DNA of 64,000 nt from Tenderia sp965602225 (GTDB lineage Bacteria > Pseudomonadota > Gammaproteobacteria > Tenderiales > Tenderiaceae), in the NCBI GenBank assembly GCA_965602225.1, contig CBFCYE010000011.1, forward strand, positions 26,276 to 90,275, read 5' to 3'. A program made the translations under genes and the position numbers. This document shows, piece by piece, positions 42,286-51,274 of this stretch. Position 1 is the stretch's first letter; each line of letters begins with the position of its first letter. The notes under the pieces were generated by a model. The model searched no databases and was not told the DNA's origin. It saw only the letters and a list, made by a program, of their open reading frames with translations.

Positions 42286-43553
42286 CCGTTTGTTTGCTAG
42301 GAGCTGTGCAGCTGTTTGGCTGTGCAACTACTGAGCAGACAACCGCTCCAGTTTTGGATGATGATAAGGCTGCAGCTGAACTTGCAGATCTGTTCGATGA
42401 TTTTGCTGGTGAAGACAGTGGCGTTGCTCTTGGCGTGGTTGATGAGGCTGCGACTACAGCTGATCAGCCCTTGTTGGCTGATGACTCTATCGATCCCTTG
42501 GATCAAATCGCCAAAACACAGCCCAAGCCTGTTCTAAAAATCCCGCAAGCCGCCGACGTCCAAATATTTGATTGGCGGGTAATTAATGGCGCGGCATCGG
42601 GTAATTTTGTTACCGGCGAGGTGGAGCATCGGTTTCGGCGACCAACCGCAATCGCTGTCCAAAGCGAATACCTCTATGTCATAGATCAAGGGGCTGATGC
42701 CTTGTTTCGTTTTGATCTTGTTTCCGAGCGGCTAGAAACTGTGCTTGATCTCAAAGCTGAGGTTAAGGGTGAGGTTGCTGATATCTATGTTGATAATGAC
42801 TTCTCATTTTATCTGACGGATACGGAAGCCGGCAGGGTTTTACATTATGATAGACATGGCTCGCTGCTTCAGGTTTTTCGTAATCACTTTAATATGGTCA
42901 GGCCGGTAGCTGTCACTGTCCTTGATGATGGTGGCGTTGTAGTGGCCGATGGCCATTATGATCATCTTCTGCATTTCAACTCGATGGGGAAGCTAATTGC
43001 TACCTATGGTGGTCGTGGTGAAGGAGTGGCTGAATTCATTAATATCACGACAATGGCAAAGGGGCCTGATGGCTTTTATGTGGGGGCGCGAGTTGGACGT
43101 CGCTTGCAGGTCATAGGAAATGATGGCGGTTATCTTTATGCCTTTGAAGAGGGGGAGATAGTATTTCCTGCTGCGATAGTGGTTGATAATGATAATCGTA
43201 GCTACGTGGCTGACCACATGGATAACACTATTAAGGTGTTTGAACGGGGGGGCTTGGTTGGAACCATTGGCGGTTTCGGGCTGGCTGCAGGACAGTTCAA
43301 ACGAATAACAGACTTGTGGCTGGATGGAGGTGTTCTCTATATTGTGGATAGCCTGAATGGCCGTATCCAGGCTGCCAGGGTCTCACCTGAAGCAGTTGTC
43401 TTGCCGTCATCAGTCACTGAATCAGACGATGGTTTTGTCCAGGAATTTGTCGAAGCCCCTCTGGATGAATCAGGTGGTGAGCCGGTGCCAGATGCCGCAC
43501 CAGCCGAATCGCTTGAAATAAACGAACAAGCAATCGTACCTGTCGTAGAGTGA
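42246..43553 (+). CDS. NHL-repeat beta-propeller lipoprotein 1
   Basis: The frame overlaps the end of the trihaem gene, and ATG 42246 opens a lipoprotein signal with LFGC. Residues 90-380 of the 435-residue product form a propeller of about six NHL-like blades (RRPTAIAVQSEYLYVIDQGA, VAVTVLDDGGVVVADGHYD, PAAIVVDNDNRSYVADHMDN). NHL propellers are protein-binding scaffolds, and in electron-conduit clusters they may dock cytochromes at the outer membrane. The low-complexity acidic tail after residue 385 is unusual. Confidence 0.78.
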   Translation: MPFSLSRHSRLKIAVCLLGAVQLFGCATTEQTTAPVLDDDKAAAELADLFDDFAGEDSGVALGVVDEAATTADQPLLADDSIDPLDQIAKTQPKPVLKIPQAADVQIFDWRVINGAASGNFVTGEVEHRFRRPTAIAVQSEYLYVIDQGADALFRFDLVSERLETVLDLKAEVKGEVADIYVDNDFSFYLTDTEAGRVLHYDRHGSLLQVFRNHFNMVRPVAVTVLDDGGVVVADGHYDHLLHFNSMGKLIATYGGRGEGVAEFINITTMAKGPDGFYVGARVGRRLQVIGNDGGYLYAFEEGEIVFPAAIVVDNDNRSYVADHMDNTIKVFERGGLVGTIGGFGLAAGQFKRITDLWLDGGVLYIVDSLNGRIQAARVSPEAVVLPSSVTESDDGFVQEFVEAPLDESGGEPVPDAAPAESLEINEQAIVPVVE

Positions 43554-44680
43554 TGCGCATGCGACAATCTTTAACGGCGCTTTTAGCCGCTGTTTTGTTG
43601 TCACTTGTTAGCGGCTGCGTGCAAATCCCTGCAGTTTTTGATTCTCGTCCCTATGAAGAGCTTAGGCAGGCACAAGTTTGGCCTGCTGCACCGGAGGTTG
43701 CTAGGTATGCTTTCGTCGGCCAGTTAACTGGCGAAGAAAACTTCCCTCGTCCTGGTGAAAAGACGCTCAATATTGGGGTGAAGTTTTTGCGTTGGCTGGT
43801 AGGGCTGGTTGGACACGGCGAGGCGCCAGTTATTCTCCAGCGCCCGCAGGCGGTTGTCAGTGATGGCCAGGGGCGGGTGTTTGTTAGTGATGTCAGTCGC
43901 CAGGCGGTCTATCTATTTGATACACGCAAGGCAGAGTTAAAAGTCTGGCAGTATGCGGCTAAGGATATTCGCTTTGAATTGCCGATTGGCATGGCTCTGG
44001 CGGAAGACGGTGGATTGTTGGTTGCGGACGCTTCGCTGCGGCTCATCGCTCATTTGGCGCCAAATGGTGAGCCACTGGCACAAATTGGCTTTGGAGAGCT
44101 AGAGCACCCAACTGGTTTGGCCAGAGATCCAGCTTCAGGTCGGATATTTGTGGCGGACAGGGGCAGTAATTCGATCAAGGTGTTTTCGTCTGCCGGGGCA
44201 TTATTGTCTGAGTTTTCAGGTTTCGGTGAGGCTGTGGGTGAGTTGAATGGCCCAACCTACCTGTTTTGGCATGACGAAAAGCTATATGTTACCGATACGC
44301 TGAACTCGAGAATTCAGGTATTTTCAGCCCAGGGTGAGTATCTTTCAGGTTTTGGTAAGCGCGGATTGTATTTGGGGGACTTGCCCAGGCCGAAAGGGGT
44401 TGCTGTAGATAAAGCCGGCAATGTCTATGTGGTAGAATCGTTCTATGATTATTTGTTAATATTTAATCAAGATGGCGAGTTGTTACTGCCAATTGGTGGC
44501 TCAGGGCATGAAGTGGGGCAGTTTTATCTGCCGGCCGGTGTTTGGGTTGACGATGACTATGTGTACGTCGCGGATACATTTAACGGCCGCGTTATGATGT
44601 TTGAATATCTTGGAGATGGGAATGCTTCGGACGTTGCAGGTGACGGCAGCTCTGGTATTGTTGACGCTGCTAGGGACTAG
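43553..44680 (+). CDS. NHL-repeat beta-propeller lipoprotein 2
   Basis: ATG 43553 overlaps the TGA of the previous gene by one base. The lipoprotein signal ends LVSGC. The 375-residue protein has about six NHL blades (RPQAVVSDGQGRVFVSDVSR, HPTGLARDPASGRIFVADRG, RPKGVAVDKAGNVYVVESFY, LPAGVWVDDDYVYVADTFNG). It is a distant paralogue of the preceding propeller. Its last 59 bases overlap the start of the 11-haem gene, so the three proteins are probably made in a fixed ratio. Confidence 0.8.
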   Translation: MRMRQSLTALLAAVLLSLVSGCVQIPAVFDSRPYEELRQAQVWPAAPEVARYAFVGQLTGEENFPRPGEKTLNIGVKFLRWLVGLVGHGEAPVILQRPQAVVSDGQGRVFVSDVSRQAVYLFDTRKAELKVWQYAAKDIRFELPIGMALAEDGGLLVADASLRLIAHLAPNGEPLAQIGFGELEHPTGLARDPASGRIFVADRGSNSIKVFSSAGALLSEFSGFGEAVGELNGPTYLFWHDEKLYVTDTLNSRIQVFSAQGEYLSGFGKRGLYLGDLPRPKGVAVDKAGNVYVVESFYDYLLIFNQDGELLLPIGGSGHEVGQFYLPAGVWVDDDYVYVADTFNGRVMMFEYLGDGNASDVAGDGSSGIVDAARD

Positions 44681-47405
44681 TGCCCAGGCTGAAGTAATAT
44701 CGGATATTCGTAATACCAAACACAATTTCTCAGCCACTGTGGTGCCTGGTCTGCCTGATGGCGCCAGTCGTACCGTCCAGGCTTCGTCTGAATCTCAAAT
44801 TTGTGCCTTTTGTCATACGCCTCATAAGGGTGCTCAGCAGTCTAGAGCGCCGATCTGGAATCGTAAGTTAACCGGCACCACCTACACGCCTTATACAACC
44901 ACCTCGATTGACGCCATAGATTTAGGCCAGCCTAATACCAAATCAAAGCTTTGTCTGTCATGTCACGACGGTACTTTGGCCATAGGTTCTGTGAATGTCC
45001 TGAATCGTGTTGAAGACGCTCAGATCAAGATGCGTGGCACAAAGTCAGATGGCACCATGCCTGGTGGAGTTGATGAACGTTCTGGTTTTACTCGCCGTCT
45101 CGGTACTGACCTGACCAACGACCATCCAATTTCATTTACATACGATACCGCCCAGTTTAATCGTGATGGTGAGCTGCGTGACCCGTCGGCCGTGACTTTT
45201 CTAGGTGAGCGTAACCTTAGCGGGCACAAGCCAACATTGCCGCTTGAATCTGGGCAAATGGAATGTATCTCTTGCCATGATCCTCATGTGCGCAGCAGCG
45301 AAGGTGAAAACATCAAGTTTCTGCGCGTGAATCGTTTTCAGAAAAGCGCGCCGGTTGAGGGTTCATTTAGCCAAGCTAACGATATTATCTGCCTTGCCTG
45401 TCATGAAAAGTCAGGCTGGGCTGATTCCGCCCACGCCAACCCGACAGTGGCTAATGAGGTTTACACCGATGCCGCAGCGGCTGTCCGTGAATTCGCCAAG
45501 AATACCCAGGTTTGGCAAGCGGCTTGTTTGAATTGTCATGATCCGCACACGGTCCAGGGTTCGCGTCGTTTGTTGCGTGAAGGGACTGATGACGCGGGTC
45601 AGTTGCAGAGTGTTGGTGGTGGCGTGATTCGGGTGAAACAAGGCGGTAAACCCGCCATAGAAGAGACTTGCTACGCCTGTCATTCAACCGATGGCAATGT
45701 CTTACAGAGCCAGACCTTAAAGGGCTCATTTGAGCCGCCTGATATCAAATCAGATTTTAGCATGCAGGTGCATATGCCTATTGCCAGTAATGAGCAGGCC
45801 GGCAACGAAGAGCGTCATTCAATCGGCACCCATGCCTCGCCACAAAGTGGTAAAGACTTTATGGAGTCGCCACAGCGCATGGGTAAAGGGGATTTGAGCA
45901 ACCGTCATGCTGAGTGTACCGATTGTCATAACCCGCATCGCGTTGTCAAGAATCGTCGTTTTAATGATGATCCAAAGATTCCTGCTGCTGAGGGAACCCA
46001 TGTGCACGAGGCGACAGATTTTCGCGTCGAGGATAATGGTGGCCATACTAATCTGGCGTCGGGCGTGTTGCGTGGTGCCTGGGGGGTTGAGCCGGTGTAT
46101 GGCAGCACTGAGTTTGCCACTAACCCGGTGAGCTTTGATATCAAACGTGGCGATGCCACTGTGGCGGGTAGTACCGCTGTCAGCGCGTCATACGTCACGC
46201 GTGAGTATCAGATCTGCATGAAGTGTCACTCGAATTACGCCTACGACACACCGCCACCACTGGGTACGAATCATTCAGGTGGTACACCTGCAGGCACTAA
46301 CGCCTTGTATAACTACACCAATCAGGCGATGGAATATCAGTCACCAACAGACCATAAGGGTGAGGGGACATCGGGCTCAGCAACAGGGGCTTACGTTGCC
46401 GGTGGTACGTGTAATCAGGTCAACCTGGGCAGGAAAAAGGTGGGTGCAAACGAGGTGTCAATTACCCTTGCTGAGCTACAGGCCGATACAAATACGAGCA
46501 AGCTGGCGGCCCTTGCTGTTAGGACAGGGACGCGGGACCCAGCGGGAACGGCGCTTGGTTTAGTTGACCCAACTACGCTTGATAATTGCAGTAATTATAG
46601 GGAAGACAATCATCGCTCCTGGCACCCGGTAATGGAGCCTACCGGCCGCACGCCGGCAGTGCGTGATGCCAATGCTGATGACTGGACTGCGCCTTTCAAT
46701 GCGGCAGTGGGTACGCAGACCATGTACTGCACCGATTGCCATGGTTCAGATACGCTACAGGGAACGGTGGTGCCAAAAGGTGCTCAGCCAAATGGCAATG
46801 TCTGGGGGCCGCATGGTTCTGATAATGAGTTTCTGCTGAAGGGCAAGTGGAGTGATGAAACCGGGCAAAATACAGCGGCTGATGGTCTCTGTTTCAAGTG
46901 CCATGATTTTAATTTCTACGGCAAAGAGTTCCCTACTGGCAATATTGGTGCTGTTAGCACTCAAGCCAGTGGTTTCAGTCGTGATGCCTCGCTGGGTTTC
47001 GCCTCCTGCCTCTATGTGCCGAGTGTGAATCTGCATACTGGCCATGCGCAACAGGCACAGGTCAAAAACTTTCGTTGCAGTTACTGCCACGTAGCGATTC
47101 CACATGGTTGGAAGAATAAGGTGTTCCTGGCCAATCTGAATGATGTCGGTCGTGAAGTGGGGCTTTCAACGGGTGGTAAACAAGTGCGTAACAACCAGAC
47201 CTCTCGTTATTATCGTGGCCCTTATTACAACGGTGCCGTGCTGAAGGTGGTGCAGTTCCGTCAGAGTGGTCAGTGGATTCATAACAGTTGTGGTTCGGCT
47301 GGTACGCCAGGTAATGGCCGTACTGGTGGCAACGGTAATGCCGGTAATATCCCCTGGATGACCGACCAGGGCTCAGGCAGTGAGGCCTGCAACCAGCTGC
47401 CATGA
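44622..47405 (+). CDS. Undecahaem (11-haem) cytochrome c
   Basis: ATG 44622, six bases after GGAG, opens a signal peptide (ending TSAQAEV). The 927-residue protein has eleven CXXCH motifs in order: CAFCH, CLSCH, CISCH, CLACH, CLNCH, CYACH, CTDCH, CMKCH, CTDCH, CFKCH and CSYCH. The first four lie in a part homologous to the tetrahaem protein at 35036 (NTKHNF, CHTPHKGAQQSRAPIWNRKL, DLTNDHPIS). The last is in RCSYCHVAIPHGWKNKVFL, a segment common in surface multihaem cytochromes. It is the largest cytochrome of the cluster and is the best candidate for the surface-exposed or barrel-spanning carrier. Confidence 0.9.
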   Translation: MLRTLQVTAALVLLTLLGTSAQAEVISDIRNTKHNFSATVVPGLPDGASRTVQASSESQICAFCHTPHKGAQQSRAPIWNRKLTGTTYTPYTTTSIDAIDLGQPNTKSKLCLSCHDGTLAIGSVNVLNRVEDAQIKMRGTKSDGTMPGGVDERSGFTRRLGTDLTNDHPISFTYDTAQFNRDGELRDPSAVTFLGERNLSGHKPTLPLESGQMECISCHDPHVRSSEGENIKFLRVNRFQKSAPVEGSFSQANDIICLACHEKSGWADSAHANPTVANEVYTDAAAAVREFAKNTQVWQAACLNCHDPHTVQGSRRLLREGTDDAGQLQSVGGGVIRVKQGGKPAIEETCYACHSTDGNVLQSQTLKGSFEPPDIKSDFSMQVHMPIASNEQAGNEERHSIGTHASPQSGKDFMESPQRMGKGDLSNRHAECTDCHNPHRVVKNRRFNDDPKIPAAEGTHVHEATDFRVEDNGGHTNLASGVLRGAWGVEPVYGSTEFATNPVSFDIKRGDATVAGSTAVSASYVTREYQICMKCHSNYAYDTPPPLGTNHSGGTPAGTNALYNYTNQAMEYQSPTDHKGEGTSGSATGAYVAGGTCNQVNLGRKKVGANEVSITLAELQADTNTSKLAALAVRTGTRDPAGTALGLVDPTTLDNCSNYREDNHRSWHPVMEPTGRTPAVRDANADDWTAPFNAAVGTQTMYCTDCHGSDTLQGTVVPKGAQPNGNVWGPHGSDNEFLLKGKWSDETGQNTAADGLCFKCHDFNFYGKEFPTGNIGAVSTQASGFSRDASLGFASCLYVPSVNLHTGHAQQAQVKNFRCSYCHVAIPHGWKNKVFLANLNDVGREVGLSTGGKQVRNNQTSRYYRGPYYNGAVLKVVQFRQSGQWIHNSCGSAGTPGNGRTGGNGNAGNIPWMTDQGSGSEACNQLP

Positions 47406-48433
47406 TGGTTTGGCTATGCAGGTTGGCCTCAACCAGGCTGACCTTGCTGGGGATGGTCTTGCTGGCGATTGGCGCCGGCCTGAGCTACGACAATCCGGCC
47501 GATGTTACGGTCTGGGTGTTGGCCGGGCCGCTGTCATTGTTGGCCCTAAACCTGTTTGCCGCCATCCTTACCCAGCCCGGCATCAACCGTCGCCCCGGTC
47601 TGTTGATGTTTCACATCGGCCTGCTTTCCATCTGTGTATTGGCTGCCATTGGTCGGCTGACCTTCTATGAAGCCCGTGTTGAGGTCAGTCAAAACAGCGG
47701 CTTTGATGTGGCCGCGGTAGATGAGATTAGCCAGGGCATGTTCCATCTAGGTGAACTGTCCCGAGTGCAGTTTGTCCAACAGGACTACACCGTTGAATAC
47801 CGGCCTGGATTGGTGCGTGGCATTACCCGTAGTTATGTCCAGGTCAGTGATGCTCACGGTGGTTGGCAGTCAAAAGTGGTCGGTGATGATACCCCGCTGA
47901 TTATCGATGGTTATCGTTTCTATACCACCTTTAACAAAGGTTTTGCGGCGATCCTGACCTGGATGCCGGAGCAGGGCGAGGCGATTACCGGCACCTTGCA
48001 CATGCCCTCGTATCCGCTGTTTGATTACAAGCAAGCCAATAGCTGGACACCACCTGGCCGCAGCGAAGAGATCAAGTTTTGGTTGCGTCTTGATACGGGG
48101 CTGGATAGAGATGTGGACTGGTTACTTGATGTTCACAGCACCGAGGCCGTGTTGGTAGTAAACAACGGCGAGCAACGGCTTGAGCTACAGCCAGGTGAAG
48201 GCATCGACCTGCCGGGTGGGCGATTGCGTTACGAGGCCCTGAGTAGCTGGATGGGTTACAAAATATTTTATGATCCAACTCTGACGTGGTTGTTTATCGC
48301 CTCAGTGTTGACGGTGCTGGGTCTGTGTCTGCACTACTGGGATAAATTCAAACATCAGTCCATGGCAACGACCGTGCTGGCTGACAAGCAAAAACAAGAT
48401 GTGAACATGACTAACAAGGCAAACAAAACATGA
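47402..48433 (+). CDS. ResB-like cytochrome c maturation protein
   Basis: The 343-residue protein is ResB/Ccs1-like. It has N-terminal membrane helices (LTLLGMVLLAIGAGLSY and others), a large periplasmic part (about residues 90-295) and a last helix (LTWLFIASVLTVLGLCLHYW). It is shorter than typical ResB (about 450 or more residues). With CcsA it forms system II, which carries haem across the membrane and attaches it to CXXCH. It overlaps the 11-haem gene by 4 bases and overlaps ccsA, so it is made together with the cytochromes it would mature. Confidence 0.82.
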   Translation: MMVWLCRLASTRLTLLGMVLLAIGAGLSYDNPADVTVWVLAGPLSLLALNLFAAILTQPGINRRPGLLMFHIGLLSICVLAAIGRLTFYEARVEVSQNSGFDVAAVDEISQGMFHLGELSRVQFVQQDYTVEYRPGLVRGITRSYVQVSDAHGGWQSKVVGDDTPLIIDGYRFYTTFNKGFAAILTWMPEQGEAITGTLHMPSYPLFDYKQANSWTPPGRSEEIKFWLRLDTGLDRDVDWLLDVHSTEAVLVVNNGEQRLELQPGEGIDLPGGRLRYEALSSWMGYKIFYDPTLTWLFIASVLTVLGLCLHYWDKFKHQSMATTVLADKQKQDVNMTNKANKT

Positions 48434-49281
48434 ATGGCGTAGTCGCGGAACTCCCCTGGATGTGGGCAGGTTTGTTCGCCTATGCTGTGGCGACCTTGCT
48501 GGCATTTCACAACGTCTGGCAGGTTGGCGCAGCAAATGCCGTGGCAGTATTGCCCAGTCGTAAGGGAGAACGCCGGATTTTGCTGGCAATCGTCACTGGT
48601 GTATTGCTGCTGACTGTAGCGCTAGCAGTGCGCTGGGATCGACTCGGTCATGGTCCCTTCGTCAATCTGTTTGAACTGCTAATGAGTCAACTATTCAGCC
48701 TGGGCCTGATCTATTCCATCGTCTACTGGCGTGTCCCCAATCTGCGCTCCAGCGCCGTGGTGGTGCTGCCATTGATCTGGGTTCTAGGCACCTGGATTCT
48801 GTTCATGGAACCTGTCGATAGCCGCTTTCCACCCACCTATCACAACAACTGGCTCTGGGCCCACGTCGGTTTCGGTAAAATATTTTTGTCCTTCTGCCTG
48901 GTGGCGGCTGGCCTGGCCGGGGTGATTCTGTTGCGCTCGATTCCGCGCCTGGGCCGCTGCTTTGCGCATATGAGCGATGAGGCCCTGGATCAGTTGGCCT
49001 GGCGCTTTATGATGCTGACCCTGGTGTTCGATAGCCTGATGCTAATTGCCGGTGCCGTCTGGGCTCAGGACGCCTGGGGCCGATATTGGTCTTGGGATGC
49101 ATTGGAAACATCATCATTTATGACCTGGCTGTCCATCGGCGCCGGAATCCATGTTCGATTGACATACAAAATACCGACCCGCCTCGGTGCGATGGTCATC
49201 CTGGCTATTTTCTTCCTGGCCTTTACCACATATTTTGGCGCGCCTTATTACAGCGAGGCAGCCCACAAAGGGGTGATTTAA
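48430..49281 (+). CDS. ccsA: CcsA-like haem-handling membrane protein
   Basis: The 283-residue protein has about eight membrane helices and the tryptophan-rich haem-binding segment WGRYWSWDALETSSFMTW (WWD domain) near residues 217-234. It is the channel subunit of system II cytochrome c biogenesis. Its start overlaps the ResB-like stop (ATGA). Together they form a complete maturation unit directly behind the conduit genes. Confidence 0.9.
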   Translation: MNGVVAELPWMWAGLFAYAVATLLAFHNVWQVGAANAVAVLPSRKGERRILLAIVTGVLLLTVALAVRWDRLGHGPFVNLFELLMSQLFSLGLIYSIVYWRVPNLRSSAVVVLPLIWVLGTWILFMEPVDSRFPPTYHNNWLWAHVGFGKIFLSFCLVAAGLAGVILLRSIPRLGRCFAHMSDEALDQLAWRFMMLTLVFDSLMLIAGAVWAQDAWGRYWSWDALETSSFMTWLSIGAGIHVRLTYKIPTRLGAMVILAIFFLAFTTYFGAPYYSEAAHKGVI

Positions 49282-49284
49282 TCC

Positions 49285-49974
49285 ATGTCAGCTAAGCAAT
49301 CGCAAGGCCTGCTGGAACAGACCACCGCCATCATTGCTATGGCGTTGGTTGTCATCATGCTGGCAATGATGTCCGGTTATGCCAATCGCCCTCAGTTTGC
49401 CTACCAGCCGCCAGTGACGAAAGCAGAAACCTTGATCGATGCCCAGGCCAACCCGCGCGGCCATGCTCAACAATTTCGTTTGAATCAGATTGACGAACGT
49501 TTTCAGCAGGCCCTGGCCATGCTGCACGCCAAACAATATGACTTTGCCATCAAGGCACTGCACCGAGTCATCGAGCTGGCACCAAAGATGGTCGAAGCCT
49601 ACGTCAACATGGGCTACGCCCTGATCGGCAAACAAGACTTCAAGGCCGCAGCCGATTTCTTTAACGCCGCTATCGAACTCAAACCCTACCAGGCCAATGC
49701 CTACTGGGGGCTGGCGGTGGCATCAGAACAACAGGGCGAACTGGAAGCTGCCCTCGGCGCCATGCGTACCTTTATCCATCTGTCTCCTCCCAACGACCCT
49801 TTCTTGCGCCAGGCCCGCTCAGCGCTGTGGGAATGGGAATCCAGCCTAAAACGTGGCCCCTTGCCTGAAGCTGAGAAAGAGTGGATTAAACGTCGCGGTG
49901 CAGAATGGCAAGAGCGCAACAGCCTTGATGCCGACGCGCCAGCTGCAGAAGATCGTAAGATTGAGTTGAAGTGA
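49285..49974 (+). CDS. Membrane-anchored TPR protein (NrfG/CcmH-like)
   Basis: The 229-residue protein has one N-terminal membrane helix (AIIAMALVVIMLAMMSG) and about three tetratricopeptide repeats (residues 75-190; VEAYVNMGYALIGKQDFKAA is the clearest). In system I, such TPR proteins hold apocytochromes. Here it lies 3 bases after the CcsA-like gene and may present the many apocytochromes to the ResB-CcsA pair. This is inference by position. Confidence 0.72.
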   Translation: MSAKQSQGLLEQTTAIIAMALVVIMLAMMSGYANRPQFAYQPPVTKAETLIDAQANPRGHAQQFRLNQIDERFQQALAMLHAKQYDFAIKALHRVIELAPKMVEAYVNMGYALIGKQDFKAAADFFNAAIELKPYQANAYWGLAVASEQQGELEAALGAMRTFIHLSPPNDPFLRQARSALWEWESSLKRGPLPEAEKEWIKRRGAEWQERNSLDADAPAAEDRKIELK

Positions 49975-50012
49975 TCAGCATTAATCACCTGTAACGGAAT
50001 ACGGAGATCAGC

Positions 50013-51095
50013 ATGTCACGATTATTTTCAGAGTATCGCCTTGGCGATATGGTTTTAAAAAACCGCATCATTATGGCGCCGTTAACGCGCAACCGGGCGA
50101 CGGATAATCTGCCCAATGATTTGATGCGCACTTATTACCAACAGCGTGCCACGGCTGGGCTGATCATTAGCGAAGGCACCTCACCTTCTCCAAATGGCCT
50201 GGGTTATCCACGCATGCCGGGAATATTTTCTGAGGCCCAAATAGATGCATGGAAACCAATCACCGCAGCGGTACACGCACAAGGTGGCAATATATTTATG
50301 CAGCTAATGCATACCGGCCGCGTTTCTCATCCCTTGAATCTGCCTGCCGGTGCGCGAGTCTTGGCGCCATCGGCGGTAGCTGCCCCTGGTGAAATGAATA
50401 CCGATGCCAAGGGTATGCAACCACACCCTGTGCCAGAGGCGATGACCGCAGATGATATACGTATCGCAATTGAAGAATACGCCCAGGCAGCACGCAATGC
50501 CGTAGCGGCAGGTTTTGATGGAGTAGAGCTGCACGCCGCCAATGGTTATCTACTGGAACAGTTTATTCGTCCCAATACCAATCAACGTGATGATGAATAT
50601 GGCGGCAGCATAGAAAATCGAGCCCGCTTTGTCATGCAGGTGGTTGAAGCCACCACAACAGCAATTGGCCATCAGAAGGTCGGTGTTCGATTGTCACCCT
50701 ATGGAGTGTTCAATGACATGAGTTTGTATGACGAGATGGAACTGGACTACACCTATCTGGCGCGCGAGCTTGATACGCAAGATGTGCTCTATGTGCACCT
50801 GGTGGACCACTCTTCAATGGGGGCGCCCGAGGTGCCGGCCGCAATCAAAGAAATTATTCGCGATGAATTCTGTGGCACCTTGATACTGTCAGGTGGTTAC
50901 GATGCTGAGCGGGCTGAAAGAGAGATGCCCGGCAAAACAGATTTGATTGCCGTTGGTCGTCCGTTTATTGCCAACCCTGACCTGCCAGCACGTTGGCAGG
51001 CAAATGCGCCAATGAATGAACCTGACTACGACACCTTTTATACGGCGGATGAAAAAGGTTATACCGATTATCCAAGCATGGATGGTAAACAATAA
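50013..51095 (+). CDS. Old Yellow Enzyme family alkene reductase
   Basis: The 360-residue TIM-barrel flavoprotein has APLTRNRA near the N-terminus, the substrate-anchoring pair in ELHAANGYLLEQFIRPNTNQ (His and Asn), and FMN-binding segments (VGVRLSPYGVFND and RPFIANPDLPARW). Members (NemA, XenA types) reduce alpha,beta-unsaturated carbonyls and nitro compounds using NADPH. It has its own ribosome site and probably its own promoter, so it is not clearly part of the preceding operon. Confidence 0.93.
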   Translation: MSRLFSEYRLGDMVLKNRIIMAPLTRNRATDNLPNDLMRTYYQQRATAGLIISEGTSPSPNGLGYPRMPGIFSEAQIDAWKPITAAVHAQGGNIFMQLMHTGRVSHPLNLPAGARVLAPSAVAAPGEMNTDAKGMQPHPVPEAMTADDIRIAIEEYAQAARNAVAAGFDGVELHAANGYLLEQFIRPNTNQRDDEYGGSIENRARFVMQVVEATTTAIGHQKVGVRLSPYGVFNDMSLYDEMELDYTYLARELDTQDVLYVHLVDHSSMGAPEVPAAIKEIIRDEFCGTLILSGGYDAERAEREMPGKTDLIAVGRPFIANPDLPARWQANAPMNEPDYDTFYTADEKGYTDYPSMDGKQ

Positions 51096-51171
51096 AACCG
51101 TCTGTGTTTAAGTCGCTATTGCAGGCGATTAGAATAAACAAAGATGTTTTGATTGAAATGATTCTAGTAGG

Positions 51172-51210
51172 GTGCGTTGGGGCAGGGAAACGACTGCCCC
51201 AATGCGCATT
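51172..51210. terminator. Hairpin between converging genes
   Basis: TTGGGGCAG pairs with CTGCCCCAA around eight bases and the flanking bases pair partly. The T-run is weak, so this is a lower-confidence terminator. Confidence 0.4.
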
Positions 51211-51274
51211 TGAACAGGATGACAAAACAGGTTATTTCTAATCTCAATCACCCTTTAGATAAAGCAAAAATTGG

